A stretch of DNA of 64,000 nt from Undaria pinnatifida (taxonomy: Eukaryota; Sar; Phaeophyceae; Laminariales; Alariaceae): positions 8,177,364 to 8,241,363 of the forward strand of contig JABAKD010000027.1 in assembly GCA_012845835.1 (NCBI GenBank), given 5' to 3'. The notes below the pieces were generated by a model that ran no database searches, had not been told where the DNA came from, and was given only the letters and a program-made list of their open reading frames with translations. Positions within the stretch are counted from its first letter, which is position 1. The number at the start of each line of letters is the position of its first letter. Positions 20,641 through 32,782 of the stretch are shown in pieces. Both the position numbers and the translations under genes were made by a program.

Positions 20641-23600
20641 CAACCTTGCAATGTTCTAATAACAAGGACGTGGTCGTATCATTGGTCATTTTACCGTATG
20701 CAAAGGCTGATATTTACAGGAATTCAATAAATCCGGGAGCCATTATACTGAACTTCATTCTGTGTAGTACGCAACCTCTCCCAAACAAAACAAGAAAACC
20801 TCGTAACCTGGGGTCAGAGCTCCTGTTTTTTGTTCGATGGGCTGTCCTGTGCTCCTGCGCACGCAATAAAAGCACACCACAAGCTGCGAGAGCCACCATG
20901 TTGTCGCCGAGCACCTACCGCAAGCACGTCACAGCGAAATCAGCCCTTCACAAAGCACAGCGGAGCCTTCACGTGCCGACCAAAGCGCGACCACACAAAC
21001 AAGCAGGCAGCAGGCAAACAGACAGAGTTGCCTAGAGCCAGCCTGTCGTCGAGCACCTACCGCTGCATTCTTCATGCACTCATAAATGTGATCCCATGCG
21101 TTGCATGATGTTGGTCTGTCCACTCCCGACGGCATCGTTGGGGTCCCATTTTTCCCCGTTCTCTGGCCTTTGGCAGGCGCAGCAGCAGTGCTTGATGCGC
21201 TGCTGCTGGTGAAAATCTTACGAGAGGTCGTACACGATCAAAAAGAAAACAGAATGTCTACGATTAATAATGCAGTACACAGGACACCTATGAATAATAA
21301 GAAACAGGAATACTGGCCAGCCCAGGCTGGGTTTCTTGTTTGAGAGAGTGAAGTTGCGTTCCACCCTAAATCAGAACTAATAGGGAATTTGCGTTCCACG
21401 CTAAATCAGAACTAGGGTAAATGGATCGCGGATTTCTTAATAGACTAAACCATAAATACGTTCGAGCCTATTATTATTAGTAGTATTTGGTGTTATACTT
21501 GCGCGGTGGCTACATTTTTTCCTTCTTTAGAGAGCCATGCCACGGCGGTAGGGATGCCGTGTGTAAAAGTTTCTTGAGCTCTCCTATCACGAGGAGCGGT
21601 AGGGATGCAGTGTGTAAAAGTTTCTGAGCTCTCCTATCACGAGGAGAGTGATTCTACGATAGCCCGCCCCTCCTCAAAACCAGCTATTTTCTTTATCGAA
21701 CGTATCGCGGCTGCTCGACACAAGGAAGGATTCTATCGAAAAAAAAGTATCCATATGTTTTCTTGTGTGCAAAGGTCTATCGATCGATGACGTCGGGGTG
21801 TCGAGGGCCACCGCATTTCAGGAGACACGACGGGGAGCTGGTTTTGAAACCGGCGATTTCGTTAAAGAAACGTGGGGGGGGGGCTACCTTTGAATGACTC
21901 TGGAGGAGGAGGTCAATATCTCACCCGAGACATGACTTCAAAGACGTGGACCCGCTCGCGCGAACTCTGCTCGCGCAACTCTCGAGACCAACATTTTTCT
22001 GCGCTAGTCCGAAAGAAAATGTGAAGTCGGCAAATTATCAACAGGGCAGAAACGTTATGACCCCAAAAGTGCATCCCCCCTACCGTGGGATGACCCTTTA
22101 CGTATGGTTTTCTAAAGAGATTTTTCGTTTTCCCCCCTTTTGAACTAGCGACGCCCCCAGAATTTCGAGCCAATCACACCAAAAAGGGCCCGCCGGCGGC
22201 AAAAGACGCGGACCACCCCACCGGCACGGCGATGCCTGTTGGATCAGCCCGCCCGAAGGAGCCGGGAGTGGTTTCAACAACTGATAAATAAAACTCGATT
22301 TCCGTGATACATGGGTGGGGTGGGTTGCGGGGGGGGAAGTGGAGCGGAGCGACGCACCTATGTGGCACAGACGCACCGTTTCCGGGATACAGAGGGGGGG
22401 GGGGGGGGGGGGGCAGTGGAGCGACGCGCCTATGTGGCACACGGGTATTGGAGGCGTTTTTAGAGGGGGGGGGGTGACCTGCGTATCTGCCACAAGTCCG
22501 ATCGTCGGTAGTGGAAGACAATTCGCGTCTATTGGGTAGAAGGGGTAACCTGTTGGGCCATTCAATCAGCACTGAGCCATTTAGCGTCACCGAATTGCCA
22601 TTTAACGTAACCGAATTGTGCCGAAGACCACTGAGGTTAAAACCTCCTACAGTAGTACGTTGAGATGGGAAGCAAAATCGACTATGACAAAACATGGCCA
22701 AAGTAGCTCGGCAAGGCCCCGTCAGGTGGCAACACAAGCCGCATGGTCGCAGTAGTGCCGTCCACTTCTTACGGTTGACCCCAACGAACGCAAAAAACAA
22801 TGCGATTCGTGACATTCTGAAGCAGTTGGTAAAATGTCAATATTGGCGAAATTTCACCCTAAAAAAAACGGCAAAAAACACGTTTTTTTTTTGTTGAAAA
22901 ACATGTGTTTATGTCACCAATCGTGGCGTCAACAGTTACGGGGTGTTTTCGTTTTTTTTTATGTCACATTTCGCAAAAAGTTGCCACTAGTTTTTTGTCA
23001 GGATTCATGGCCTTGTCGTGTATCACGCTTGAGAGATGGTATCGCGCGCGCCTTGTTAGTGAGTTTGCGCGTGGATGCCAACATTGATACAAGAGGGTGT
23101 GCTTCGGGGTTGAAGACGTGTGGCGGGTCAGCCCAAACCTAACGCCGCAACAGGATATTAATAGTTACCCCACACAGGCGGACACGGCTTTGGCTTTCGA
23201 AGTCGGTTCGGCCACAGCATCGTTCGTGCAAGTATTTTTAATTCGCCGGTTTTGAACAAAACTGACGTTTCGAAGAAAAATATTGCATCTTTGAAGGCGC
23301 GCTTGCCTCCTGCGCCTTCTACCCTGCCCGGAACCACACGCGCATATCGCGGTTTATTCAACACATCACACACGTGGCCCCTTACTGTACATAACACCAC
23401 GCTGAACGAAAATATAAGTACCTTTTAGACATACATTTAAGAACCCAACGTTTATAACACTTCCGTTCGGACCGGTACAAGGTACCAGGATTCCCATCCC
23501 ATATTTCGTATACCCGGTACACCAATATCATGGTATTTTACACCAACCATACCGACAGGGACATAACACTGTCTCCGCATTGGAGTACCGCGCGCTGGAC

Positions 23601-24404
23601 CCCCCCCCCCACCCCCCCCCCCCTACGCCACCTGTTTATTCCCGCTTCCACTACACCTCCAACCAAAAATTACGATCCAAAACAATTACGGTCGGAAATC
23701 GGAAACAGTACGAATTCCGCCTCCCCTTGAAACCGTGTGGAACACATTTCCCCCAACCAGTCCCCGTGCGTCATCGAATTCGTTCCGCGTCGAGCCAGAA
23801 ATTGTCGATAAAACTCTCGACACACGGGACAACTTCCTGCGGTAGGTACGGCCGTCTGTCACGCGCGTCACAAAAAGGATGTCCACGGCAAAAACAGGCG
23901 GGAAGGGGACATGCGGGAAGGGTGAACCTTGATTGTTAGGACCGGGGGGGGGGGGGGGGGGGCGTATCGTATACACGATGGAAAGGGGCTGTGACGTCTG
24001 GGATGAACACGGCGGTAGCAACCCAGCGAATAAAACGTTTCGACAAGGTACTTGCCACGAGGGAAAAATACTCCGATACGGTACCACGCCAAGGGTAAAA
24101 AACTTCACATTGTCAGCGGTCCATGTGGGGGCATCAACATACAGATATTGGTAGGGAGCTAGCTCTACATGCATCTACGTCATCTTTTTCCTGGAGGGGC
24201 TCGGTAGCAACGGCCTAATGGTCCATGTGGGCAATTCGGAATACACCTTTAGATAACACCTATACAAGCTTATATCGAATTCATCCGTATCTCGAGGGAA
24301 CGCGATACCAAATAACTAGGGAGAAAAAACGCACAACCCCCCTCCCTCCCCTTCCCCTTCCCCCTGCCCCCCCGCCTCCCTCCCCGGTCAGCCCGCCCCC
24401 CCGT

Positions 24405-24490
24405 CTCGGCATTGTAGCGATGCTAGGGTCTATAATCGTGAAACTACGGCCATGCATGATACGAGTACCCCCCCTCCCCCCCCCCGCTCC
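24405..24490 (+). mobile_element. Short retroposon family B tail copy
   Basis: AGGGTCTATAATCGTG, CTACGGCCATGCATGATACG and AGTACCCCCCCTCCCC. It directly abuts the last profilin-like exon donor on the other strand. Tail-only relics of the same family occur at 1118-1160 (+) and 48660-48740 (-). Confidence 0.6.
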
Positions 24491-24500
24491 CTTTTCATAC

Positions 24501-24685
24501 CTGTAAAACACTACGAGGAAACCCACACGGTGGAGGGCTCGCGCGATCATGCCCACCCGCCTACCCGGACCCACCGCGTAAATGCCTAGCGGCGTGCCTC
24601 CGAAAACGCGAAACGGAATTCCCATGCACGACAAGCTATCTACTCCGCAAAGGCCATCGGCGGACAAACCCTTCACGGCCGCCAC
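24501..24685 (-). CDS. Profilin-like gene, downstream exon
   Basis: Acceptor AATAAG|GTGGCG (weak pyrimidine tract); donor TTTACAG|GTATGA; 61 codons plus 2 nt, phase 0 to 2. It encodes VAAVKGLSADGLCGVDS, GIPFRVFGGTPLGIYAVGP and MIARALHRVGFLVVFY. The reading frame stays open upstream, so the true 5' border may be earlier. The following exon was not found. Confidence 0.5.
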
Positions 24686-26016
24686 CTTATTGACACGGGA
24701 CCCCGTATGCGCGCACCCACGAGGAGAGGGGGTAGGGGGGGGGGGGCGCGATGGAGGGGGGGGGGGGGGTAATCGCGGGAGGGGGGGGCGGAGAGAGGGG
24801 TGGGGGGAAGGGAGAGGGGGAAGGGGGAGGAGGGGAGGGAGGGGGGGGGGGGGTTAGCAGGGGGGGGGTTGAGCAGGGGGGCAGGAGGGGAGGAGCTTGA
24901 GCAGGAGGGGAGGGGGGGGGGGGGTTAGGCGGCGGGGGGGAAGGGATATATTACTAGTATACAAACCCGTTAGATCCTAAATCTTTCGTCCACGCCAAAT
25001 ATTCTGCAGGATCCGTGCGGTACAGGGAGCAGATTCCAACTCAGGAAACATGCGCTAGGTCATGCAGGCCATACGATTCCCACCTGGCAACATGATCTAT
25101 ACGCCAGATGCAGATCATACAAAGACCGGGGATCTATCTGCTCTGAAGGACATAAGATCATCTATAGACCAAGAGGGATTGAATCTGTCGGACGTTTGCA
25201 CCCTGTCGAGACTGGCCGCATCGCTCAGCCCGGTCACATAGCTACCCAGGTCTGCCCCACCCAACGCAACCAAGCTCTCATAAACCATGCTGCTATACAC
25301 GTTTAACCCCTTCAGAGCCCCAAAACCCCTCCTCAAATTAATTCCAAGTCATTTTCCCACAAAAAGGGGTTTCCAGTTGTACAGGCGTTAAATTGCACAG
25401 GAAAAAAAACGTTAAAATCGTCCGTTGATCCCCCAATTCTGCTGCAAGGGACTTGGGTTCCCCCTACGTTATCCCCGCTCCTTCTGCATCATTGCCGACT
25501 ATTCAAACATCCTCGCCGTCATATGCTACCAAAGAAAAATCGCAACATCACATCCTTCGACCAAGACGTCAGAACAAGCGTTGGATGAAGGTGAGATGAG
25601 GGAGGGTGTGTGTACTCATTTGTCGTTCCCGTGGTCCGTACAACAGGACCATAGACCCTCGTATCCGCACAATACTGGGAAGGAGCACGCCGGGTTTTCA
25701 CCGACCAGGGAGACATCGCGTGCACCACGCGCGGAGCACCGTAAGAGGTGCTCGGCGAAGTCGCATGAAGTGTGAGGTGTAGGGGGGGGGGGTGAACTCC
25801 ACGCCCGGCGCTCACCAGCTGCTTTCCTTCAGCGGGGGACACTAGGCGGCCGCCCCCGCCCCCGCCCCCGCCCAGGGGGAGCAACCGCTCGTCCACGCAA
25901 TTCTCGTACAGCGGGCTCCCGCGAGCATCCAGCAGAGCGAGGCCGGCGATGCAACCGCTGCCGATTAGACCCTCAAAGCATGACTCGTACGGGCCGGGAG
26001 GATTATCTCCTTCTCC
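24501..26016 (-). CDS. Partial minus-strand gene, possibly profilin-like (two exons recognised)
   Basis: Two exons can be supported: 26016-25816 and 24685-24501. The first gives 67 codons with GLIGSGCIAGLALLDARG and a Gly run, ending PAEGKQL. The second gives GIPFRVFGGTPLGIY and GMIARALHRVGFLVVFY. The order (small residues, ALLD..G..LYE, EG..L, then F.V.GG...Y, G.R.GMI, V.V.FY) resembles the profilin fold, but length and spacing differ and no exact signature is present. Neither start nor stop codon was found: the first exon opens in phase 0 and the second ends in phase 2. It could be another small alpha/beta protein. The exon calls are firmer than the name. Confidence 0.4.
25610..25790 (-). 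mobile_element. Short retroposon family B copy
   Basis: Plus-strand TGTACTCATTTGTCG, CATAGACCCTCGTATCC and GGGTTTTCACCGACC match the family. It lies in the intron of the profilin-like gene just after the exon ending at 25816. Confidence 0.65.
25816..26016 (-). CDS. Profilin-like gene, upstream exon
   Basis: Acceptor GCCACAG|GGAGAAG; donor CAGCTG|GTGAGCG; 67 codons, phase 0 to 0. It encodes GEGDNPPGPYESCFEGL, then IGSGCIAGLALLDARGSPLY, then a (Gly)8 run and LVSPAEGKQL. The Gly run comes from a short GGGGGC repeat and may vary in length. A shorter start is possible at GGCAG|C (25969), but the phase would then be 2. Confidence 0.5.
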
Positions 26017-26952
26017 CTGTGGCGGCCAATTATTGTATTGAGGTGGGCGATGACAGCAGGCGACAGGAGGCGGGAAGAGTTGAAAACAAAACATGTGCGA
26101 AGAGGAGGGGGAATGAGGTAGACTTTAGTCTCTGGGGGCGTAGTAGATTGAATAATAGATGTTACGGGTATCAAATATTTCACCCCGTCGGACAGATCAC
26201 CGATCGATCCCCACTTGATGATCTAGATATTTCAGGAAAGATCTGTATGGTCTAGCTTATGGTGCCGGGTGGGAGCCGCACGATCTGCATTTTGATCTAA
26301 CATAAGTTTCCAGGGTTGGATCCGTGCTCTTTGTACACAGATCCCGCACAACATATCACAACGGCAGGTACAGGGTCTGCTGTGGATTATCTGGATGATA
26401 TAGATGATCTAGATCGTGATCTATCCGAGCTGTGAAATATGTCAGGGGACAGCTCCTTGACAGACAGAATTTTTATTTTGCCTTAATTTACCTTGACTGC
26501 CACCACACCGCTACGAAGTACCAGGTTTCAGAGTGGAACACTCCGCCTTACATCCTTGACAGCACGCGTGTACTGATACCTGACAAGTCTGCTGATTGAT
26601 CTTTGATGAGCATCCGTGGGATATTTTATAAGCTGAAATACTTGATAAGTGCCCGAGGGATTTTTTTTTCCCGTTTTCGAATGCTTCAACTTTTGTTCCT
26701 GTTCGATTTAATCCCGGCGCGTTTCTGGTGTCGGCGTGACGTTCTGATGTCGACATCATGTTATGTGCTGTGGTGCTGGTGCTGCGTGCTTGAAGGGATT
26801 CTCTGCGCCGTCTCTATTACATAGACAAAACATAGAGACTGAGGAAACAGCGCGGGGGTCACTGTCACTCCGCGCACAGCCTATACAAAAGAAACAGCTG
26901 GGGAAATGCAGGCCAATGGCATTCTTTGGCTCTGCACTACAGTGATCATGCA

Positions 26953-27305
26953 CTGACGCCCGAATGGGGATGGTGGACCGTAGCTGGGACAAGTGCGGCG
27001 GAAGGCTGCTTTCCCATGGCCGGGGGGGTTGTTGGTGGAGGTAAGCTTGGGCAAGTCCCACACTACCCGGAGGGATGACTTTCCGGGTGGCTATCTCCAC
27101 CGCACCTGATCTCCAGGGATCAAGCCGAGTCGACACACTCACGCATCCGTATACAACGGCAGCTTGGGCTGCTGGAGTAGTAACGGGGACCACCGGTAGG
27201 GACACCTCGCGCCATCATCCTCGCGCCATCATTGCCACGTGAACCCAAGAACACGACAGCTAGAGCTGGATTGCGAATACGATTAAGTTGAATTGACACA
27301 CGTCA
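26953..27305 (+). repeat. Dispersed repeat, copy of 16300-16735
   Basis: Same order of blocks without the internal duplication: GCCCGAATGGGGATGGTGGA, ACTACCCGGAGGGATGACTT, TCCAGGGATCAAGCCG. Confidence 0.75.
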
Positions 27306-29149
27306 TGTATGAAAATACGCGGAATTATGGTGAGCATAGGCTATATTTTTACCCAGCGGAGAACAACATAAAAAAAAGACTGACTGACTGACTGACTGAC
27401 AGACAGACTTAATAAAAGTCTATCGTTTCCACTGGTGGAATTTTCTGGTTGACAAATCGCACGAAAACAGTCAAGTATTCGAGAAGGAGGTGTCCCTCGC
27501 GTTATTACTTGTGGCTGAAAAACGAAAAACCGGCAGGGAGTCGACTGCACGCCGGCTAATTACCGTGTTTGACGTAAGATGCCACCCTTACCACCCCACC
27601 ACAGGGAACCATCCCCGGTGATTAAAAAAAAAAAAAAAAACTCGAATTAACCATAAACCATGTCCATGGCCACCTGGGTTCCCTTAGATATCGGGGATGG
27701 TACGCCTCCCAAACACCACATAAACCATTTTGTAACTAATTTTCAAGGACGTCAGCCGTGAGTTTGACGAATTTCAGGTCAATACTCATCTTTGCAAGCT
27801 GCGTTGTTGGTACTATTTTGTTACCCGGGGTCTTCCGAGCAATACACAAGCGAATATCATCCGGTGCCCAAACAAAAGTATCTTCCGGCACCGCACATCA
27901 TGGAAAACAACAATTATCGGTACCGCATCCGAGAAACTGAAGGAAGCATGGGCATCTGGCTAGCGCCCCGGGTTTTCCTTCATTCAAACGGGAGGCATTA
28001 TCGGCATCATTGGGCGGGCGACACTGGTATAAGGAATAGTATGTACCTGGTACCTGGCATAAGACAACGGGAACATCAAAGCCCTTTCAGATCAAGTTAC
28101 ACACGTCAACAAATACGGCTACACGGTACGTAAACGTTTTGCTATCACCACCCTCTTACTATCACCCCCCCCTGGCTTTAGTGCTGAAGGTATTTGCAAA
28201 TATGATGTATACATGCACTCGATGCTACGCACCACCCACCCCCTTGTTGTCACCTCCATCGCACCTTCCTGGAAACGTCAAGACGTGCCTATCATCTCGA
28301 ATCGCAACTTGCGGTGATGCCTCCTCCTTGTTATCACCCCCTTCTTCTGCAGCCTGGGCTGGTGTGCCACATGTACCAACCCTTACTACTATTTCATTTG
28401 CTATCGAATAATGCGAGGCGTTTGAGTCAACCATCAAAGAGGGTACTTTACCGCTTTTTCGACAGCATGCTTGGCATACTCTATAAAAAATATATACTTT
28501 AGCCCTAGCCCTGGTCCTAACCCAATTAAACGCAACCAACCATTGTATCATACGGTGAAACCCTTTCGTCTCGTACACAGTGTGCGTCAACCATGTTGTC
28601 GAAAATGTGGTAAGATCTACTGCAAATATGGGGAAATAACCGAAATTGCAGACCACGAAAAGCAGAAGCGCAAAACAACGAATTCAACAACCAACAACTA
28701 CGTTATGTATTTCATTTGCCATCCGAATATGTGCAGCGATTGTGTCAACAATCCAAAATATCGTGAAACGACCGAAAATTCAAACCCCAAAAAATAAAAG
28801 CGCAAAACAATGAATCCAACAACCAGCATGTGTGTCCATGTTCGCCTGGCTTTACCCCCTCCAACCACCAGGGCCGAGTCCCCCGCCCCCGCCCACGCGC
28901 GTCCGAAGAAGCATCAAACGGCAATCTGCGGTCCAAATAAATGGCTGGTTTGTAACTGCTGCGCGCAAGTTTCAAGGCGCAAAAGGTTGTGCGATATTGC
29001 TGACATAAAAATAGGACCCCTCCCAGAAAAAGAATCACCCATATAGACTAGTATATTACAAGTACCAACGACGCAGCTTGCAAAGATGAGTATTGACCCG
29101 AAATTCGTCGAACTCACGGCTGACGTCCTGAAAATATTTTTTATAAAAT

Positions 29150-29740
29150 ACTGCTATCGGTCGTAGCAAGGAAAGAGTCACCACCTTCTCGCTCTTTCTG
29201 TAGCTCTGCCCTCGCCACGCCTTCCCTACAAACGCGACTGCTCCCACTCCTAGCCTTGCCACCTCCAACCGCAAGGGCCAAGTCCTCTCCCCCATGCAAT
29301 TCCGGCGAAGCAACAAGCGACAATCCGCTGCCCGTAGAAAAAGGCTGGTTTGCAACTGCTGCGCGTACGTTTCAACATGTAAAAGGTTGTGCGGTAATGC
29401 TGCCTAATACTGCTATCGGTCTTGTAGCAAGAACAGAGTCCCCAGCGTCTCGCTCATTTAAAAGCTCTGCTCTCGTCACCCCCCCCCCCCTCGAACGCGA
29501 CTGCTCCCACCTTAGCCTTGCCACCTCCAACCGCAAAGGCCAAGCCCCCCCCCCATGCGCTTCCGGAGAAGCATCAAGCGACAACCCGCTGTCCATAGAA
29601 ATGGCTGGTTTGCAGCTGCTGCGCGTATGCTTTAAATTGCAGAAGGTTGTGCGGTGTTGCTGTCTAATACTGCTATCAGTCGTAGCAAGGAGAGTCTCCA
29701 CCGTCTCGCTCTTTTTGTAGCTCTGCCCTTACCAGCCCTT
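29150..29740. repeat. Tandem repeat, 259-bp unit
   Basis: ACTGCTATCGG recurs at 29150, 29409 and 29669. Units contain CCTTGCCACCTCCAACCGCA and GGTTTGCAACTGCTGCGCG; a further diverged unit is at 28848-29010. Confidence 0.8.
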
Positions 29741-30045
29741 CCTCTCTCAGCAACCTTTCCGTCCCACAGTGCAGTAAACCTCGTCTTGTGACATTGGTAG
29801 CCACTCTTGTTATCATCCACGCCATGACCACATTAAACAACAGCAGACACATGCTATCACTTGGGTTACGCGTATCACCACCAACTAGTAGTAGTATTAC
29901 TACTATGGGTCGCAGGTACACTTTCTACCGTTGCGTAAAACATATCTTATCGCGAAGATTTGTATGAACGGTAGCCGTTCCAGAGGTGTTGGATATCGTG
30001 TCTTGTTGTACTAAAAGTGGTCGTGGAGTCTCCGTAGATTCGGGT

Positions 30046-30300
30046 GACATAGAGGCGGGTAATCACGTTTCCCGCCGACAAGTAATCACTGTCGATTCTC
30101 TGTTTTGCCTAAGAAGCACCTCTCGTTGCCTCGAGGCGCTTCTATCGTTACCGTCGCTTGGTTCGTCGTCGTGGTGACAGAGAGGCGGGAAATCACGTTT
30201 CCGCTAACAAGTAATCACTGTTGACTCTCTATTTTGCCTACGAAGCACCTCTCCTTGCCTCGAGGCAGTTCTATCGTTACCGTCGCTTGGTTCGTCGTCG
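30046..30300. repeat. Tandem duplication, ~129-bp unit
   Basis: GACATAGAGGCGGGTAATCA and GACAGAGAGGCGGGAAATCA start two adjacent copies; both end CGTCGCTTGGTTCGTCGTCG. Confidence 0.8.
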
Positions 30301-30696
30301 AACCTTCCTCCAACCTGGCGTGTCCTCCACGCTACGCAAGACAAGAAGAGAAGTTGTTGCAAGTCGCGAGTCGAACCTGGGTTACCCCAAACCCTCACTA
30401 CTGCTGCTACTACTCTTGCAGTACCGTCATTTCCCCCAACCATGAACAAGCAGTATATTGCGAGTGACTGCAAGCTCGTTCTTCGCGGGTAGCAAAGGTT
30501 TGCAAGGGCTGTCTGCCCCCCACAAAATAAAATGGAATGGGTCGGTGGTAGTTGTACCAACGCTGGGGCACAATAATAACGTTCCCTCCAAGATCCCAAC
30601 TGCCGTCCAAATCAGCGTCCCTCCTAAAACTCCGCTGGGCTACCAAACCTTATCCATCGTACGAACGGCTGTTGCCCCCCACCACGAGAAACCGCC

Positions 30697-30750
30697 CCCC
30701 GGTGATAAACAAAGCAAAACTCAAATCAAATGTGTCCATTATCACCGGGG
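30697..30750. mobile_element. 54-bp foldback, CCCCGGTGATAA termini
   Basis: CCCCGGTGATAA and TTATCACCGGGG are perfect 12-bp inverted ends. A related but less symmetrical segment is at 27609-27702 (ACCATCCCCGGTGATT to CGGGGATGGT). Confidence 0.5.
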
Positions 30751-30825
30751 TTCTCTTAGATACCGGTCGCCCCGGTGGCGTATCAGGTTATCCTCGAGCC
30801 CCTCGCCAGATGGAGATATGTATCT

Positions 30826-31095
30826 GCCGGTCGCCCCGGTGGCGTATCGGGTTATCCTCGAGCCTGGTATAGGTCAGTTTCGTGAGTTCGAATCCCCCCG
30901 AGTGCATACTGGTATAAATTCGTGGGGACTTTTTCTTGTGCACAAATTGACTTGCGGAAAGCGCGAGAGCGTGAGTTAGCCAAATCGACGAGCAATGAGA
31001 TTGCTGAACCCTATATATGCGCGATAAAAATTGAAGGCAAGAACCGGGGGGGAGAAGGGACGACACCTGTGACCACGGCTTCCAGAAGCTGGAAA
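30826..31095 (+). mobile_element. tRNA-derived SINE (family A) with duplicated head
   Basis: The 5' part is tRNA-like: GGTGGCGTATCGGGTTATCC stands in the A-box region and GAGTTCGAATCCCC gives a B box (GTTCGAATCC). A unique body follows (GGGACTTTTTCTTGTGCAC, GCGCGATAAAAATTGAAGGC, ACACCTGTGACCACGGCTTC). The first ~30 bp (CGGTCGCCCCGGTGGCG) also occur at 30767-30797, so the head is duplicated. Other copies: 59815-60085 (-), 56707-56970 (+), partial 6505-6660 (+) and 37080-37235 (-). Confidence 0.75.
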
Positions 31096-32434
31096 GTAAA
31101 TGTGTGTAGAAAAAAAAAAACACCGGACAGCAGGAAACCGCGCCTTGTGGTAAAAATAGCAAAAACGCGAAATAGTTACCACCCGGTGGTGGTTTATTGC
31201 CTAGCACATCAAATGCGGTAACGTGGTTGGCGTGGCGGTCTACCGGTCTGTGTGTCCGACGGAGCATGGGCTACAATAGAGAAATCGATTTAAGAGCGTC
31301 CGTAATAAGAGAAAACGCGCGTTCAAATCGGTTTGTCGAGTCTTGTGATGCCTGTACTAAAACATATCTGGTCCCAAGATTGTGGTACTAACACTAAAAC
31401 CTGTATTATTTCAGGTACCCAATCTGAGATAGGAGCGGTAAGGAGATAACAGCGGTCACACCGGCTTTTTCCGTTGGGTTCCTAAATCAGGTACCCTCAG
31501 TGTACCGGTTTCAAAATATGACCGTAAGCGGCCTTAACCCCTTAAGAACGGCACCTACAGCGCGTTTTTGGGGACACTTTACTTGGAAATGTCTGCAGCA
31601 CCGGCGGTGAAGGAACATTGAAAATTGCAAAATTAAAATAGGCAAGAGGGGGTACGTCACCCGAAAACCCATAACAAACCGAAAATTGAAAATAATGCCT
31701 GAAAGAGTTCCGGTTTTGAAAACATGTTACTTCCACATTCATTTCGTTCGAATTTTCAATTTTCCGTCAAAATCTTGCATCCTTTTCTACCATATGATCT
31801 TTGCGAGATTTATGCTGGCATCATGTCGCCGCAGTCAATGGTGAAGCAGCGCCCGAGAGGAACATCGTAGTGTACGCTCTCGCGGACCAGGAGTACGCCG
31901 CCCTGCAGCATGCTGCAATAGCTGTACCCAACACACCCGCAGCAAAATGAGATGCAAGCATGATTTCGTCATATTTGAACACACACTTTACTTTCAATTT
32001 TATCAAGCTCATCATCACTAGTAGGGTGATCGCCACCGGCCACGGCTTGTGGTAATGTTCTTAATGGATTACGGAGGTGGAAACGCCAGGGAGAACCAGT
32101 GAGTGCGTACCTGAAGAGTGCCCATCACACCAGAAGTCGCTGTTGGCACGTAGGCACGTAGGTCCGTAGGCACGAGACTGATCTCTGATCTCTCACGAAA
32201 ATTGAAAAATGGAAATTCTGACATTCCGAAGGTTTCAACTATTCTCCAAGGCGTTTTGTTGTTTGAGCTGAGTTGAAGACTCGGAAGACTCGGAGCACCA
32301 AGGTTGGACGGCCCGGCCGCTACCGCACAGTGGAGCTCGCCGAGAGAGGCTGAGACTCCCCCCACGACTGAAAGAAACCATTGACAGAGTATCTAGGTAC
32401 CTTGCGGGAGCAACAGAGTGCAGCCGACAGGAGC

Positions 32435-32782
32435 ATGGAGAGCAAGCCATCGGGTGCTGCAAGCACAAGTGAGAACAAGCCGCCCATATTCGAGGCGAAT
32501 GGGCCATCATCATCTCCCAAAACAACCCAGGCGTCTGATGCTCGGTACCCCTCGTACATTCGCCGTGATAGCGCTAGAACGGACGAGCAGCAGCGGGAGG
32601 AGGGGTACGATGGCGATCGGGTCAGACTTCTGGTCGGCAGGTCAGAGCGGTGGATGAATGAGCTCGCTCGTGCACAGCAGTATGCAGTCCGTGATGTTAT
32701 GAAACGTTGTTGTGTCTTTGTTCTAAATACTAAATACCTGACCTGGTATACCACAGCCGAGTCTTGCCTCGGAAAGACGTAA
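32435..32782 (+). CDS. Small hypothetical ORF, 115 residues, Ser/Gln/Arg-rich
   Basis: An uninterrupted frame starts MESKPSGAASTSENKPP and contains a charged stretch (REEGYDGDRVRLLVGRSERW). The composition looks more like protein than most other open frames in this region, but the opposite strand is also open over the same bases, there is no recognisable domain, and no flanking splice signals force the call. It could be a coding exon, a repeat remnant or chance. Confidence 0.22.
   Translation: MESKPSGAASTSENKPPIFEANGPSSSPKTTQASDARYPSYIRRDSARTDEQQREEGYDGDRVRLLVGRSERWMNELARAQQYAVRDVMKRCCVFVLNTKYLTWYTTAESCLGKT

Larger units (their letters stand above)
15887..24490. other. Intergenic stretch without a supported gene
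   Basis: Upstream of the RCC1-fusion start. It holds a dispersed repeat (16300-16700), a hairpin (16912-16999), two related minisatellites (17360-17870, 20130-20640), C-rich blocks with decayed repeat units (18560-19890), a repeat copy at 19795-20065, a 55-bp tandem duplication (21549-21646) and G/C runs. I see no splice-consistent exon and no clear promoter motif. Confidence 0.6.

Noticed and set aside
22174-22815. 213-residue minus-strand open frame
   Set aside because: Pro-rich because of C/G runs and duplicated short blocks; no splice or domain support.
31810-31952. Possible plus-strand terminal exon (AAPERNIVVYALADQEYAAL then stop)
   Set aside because: Attractive composition and a CGCAG acceptor, but no partner exon and no homology.
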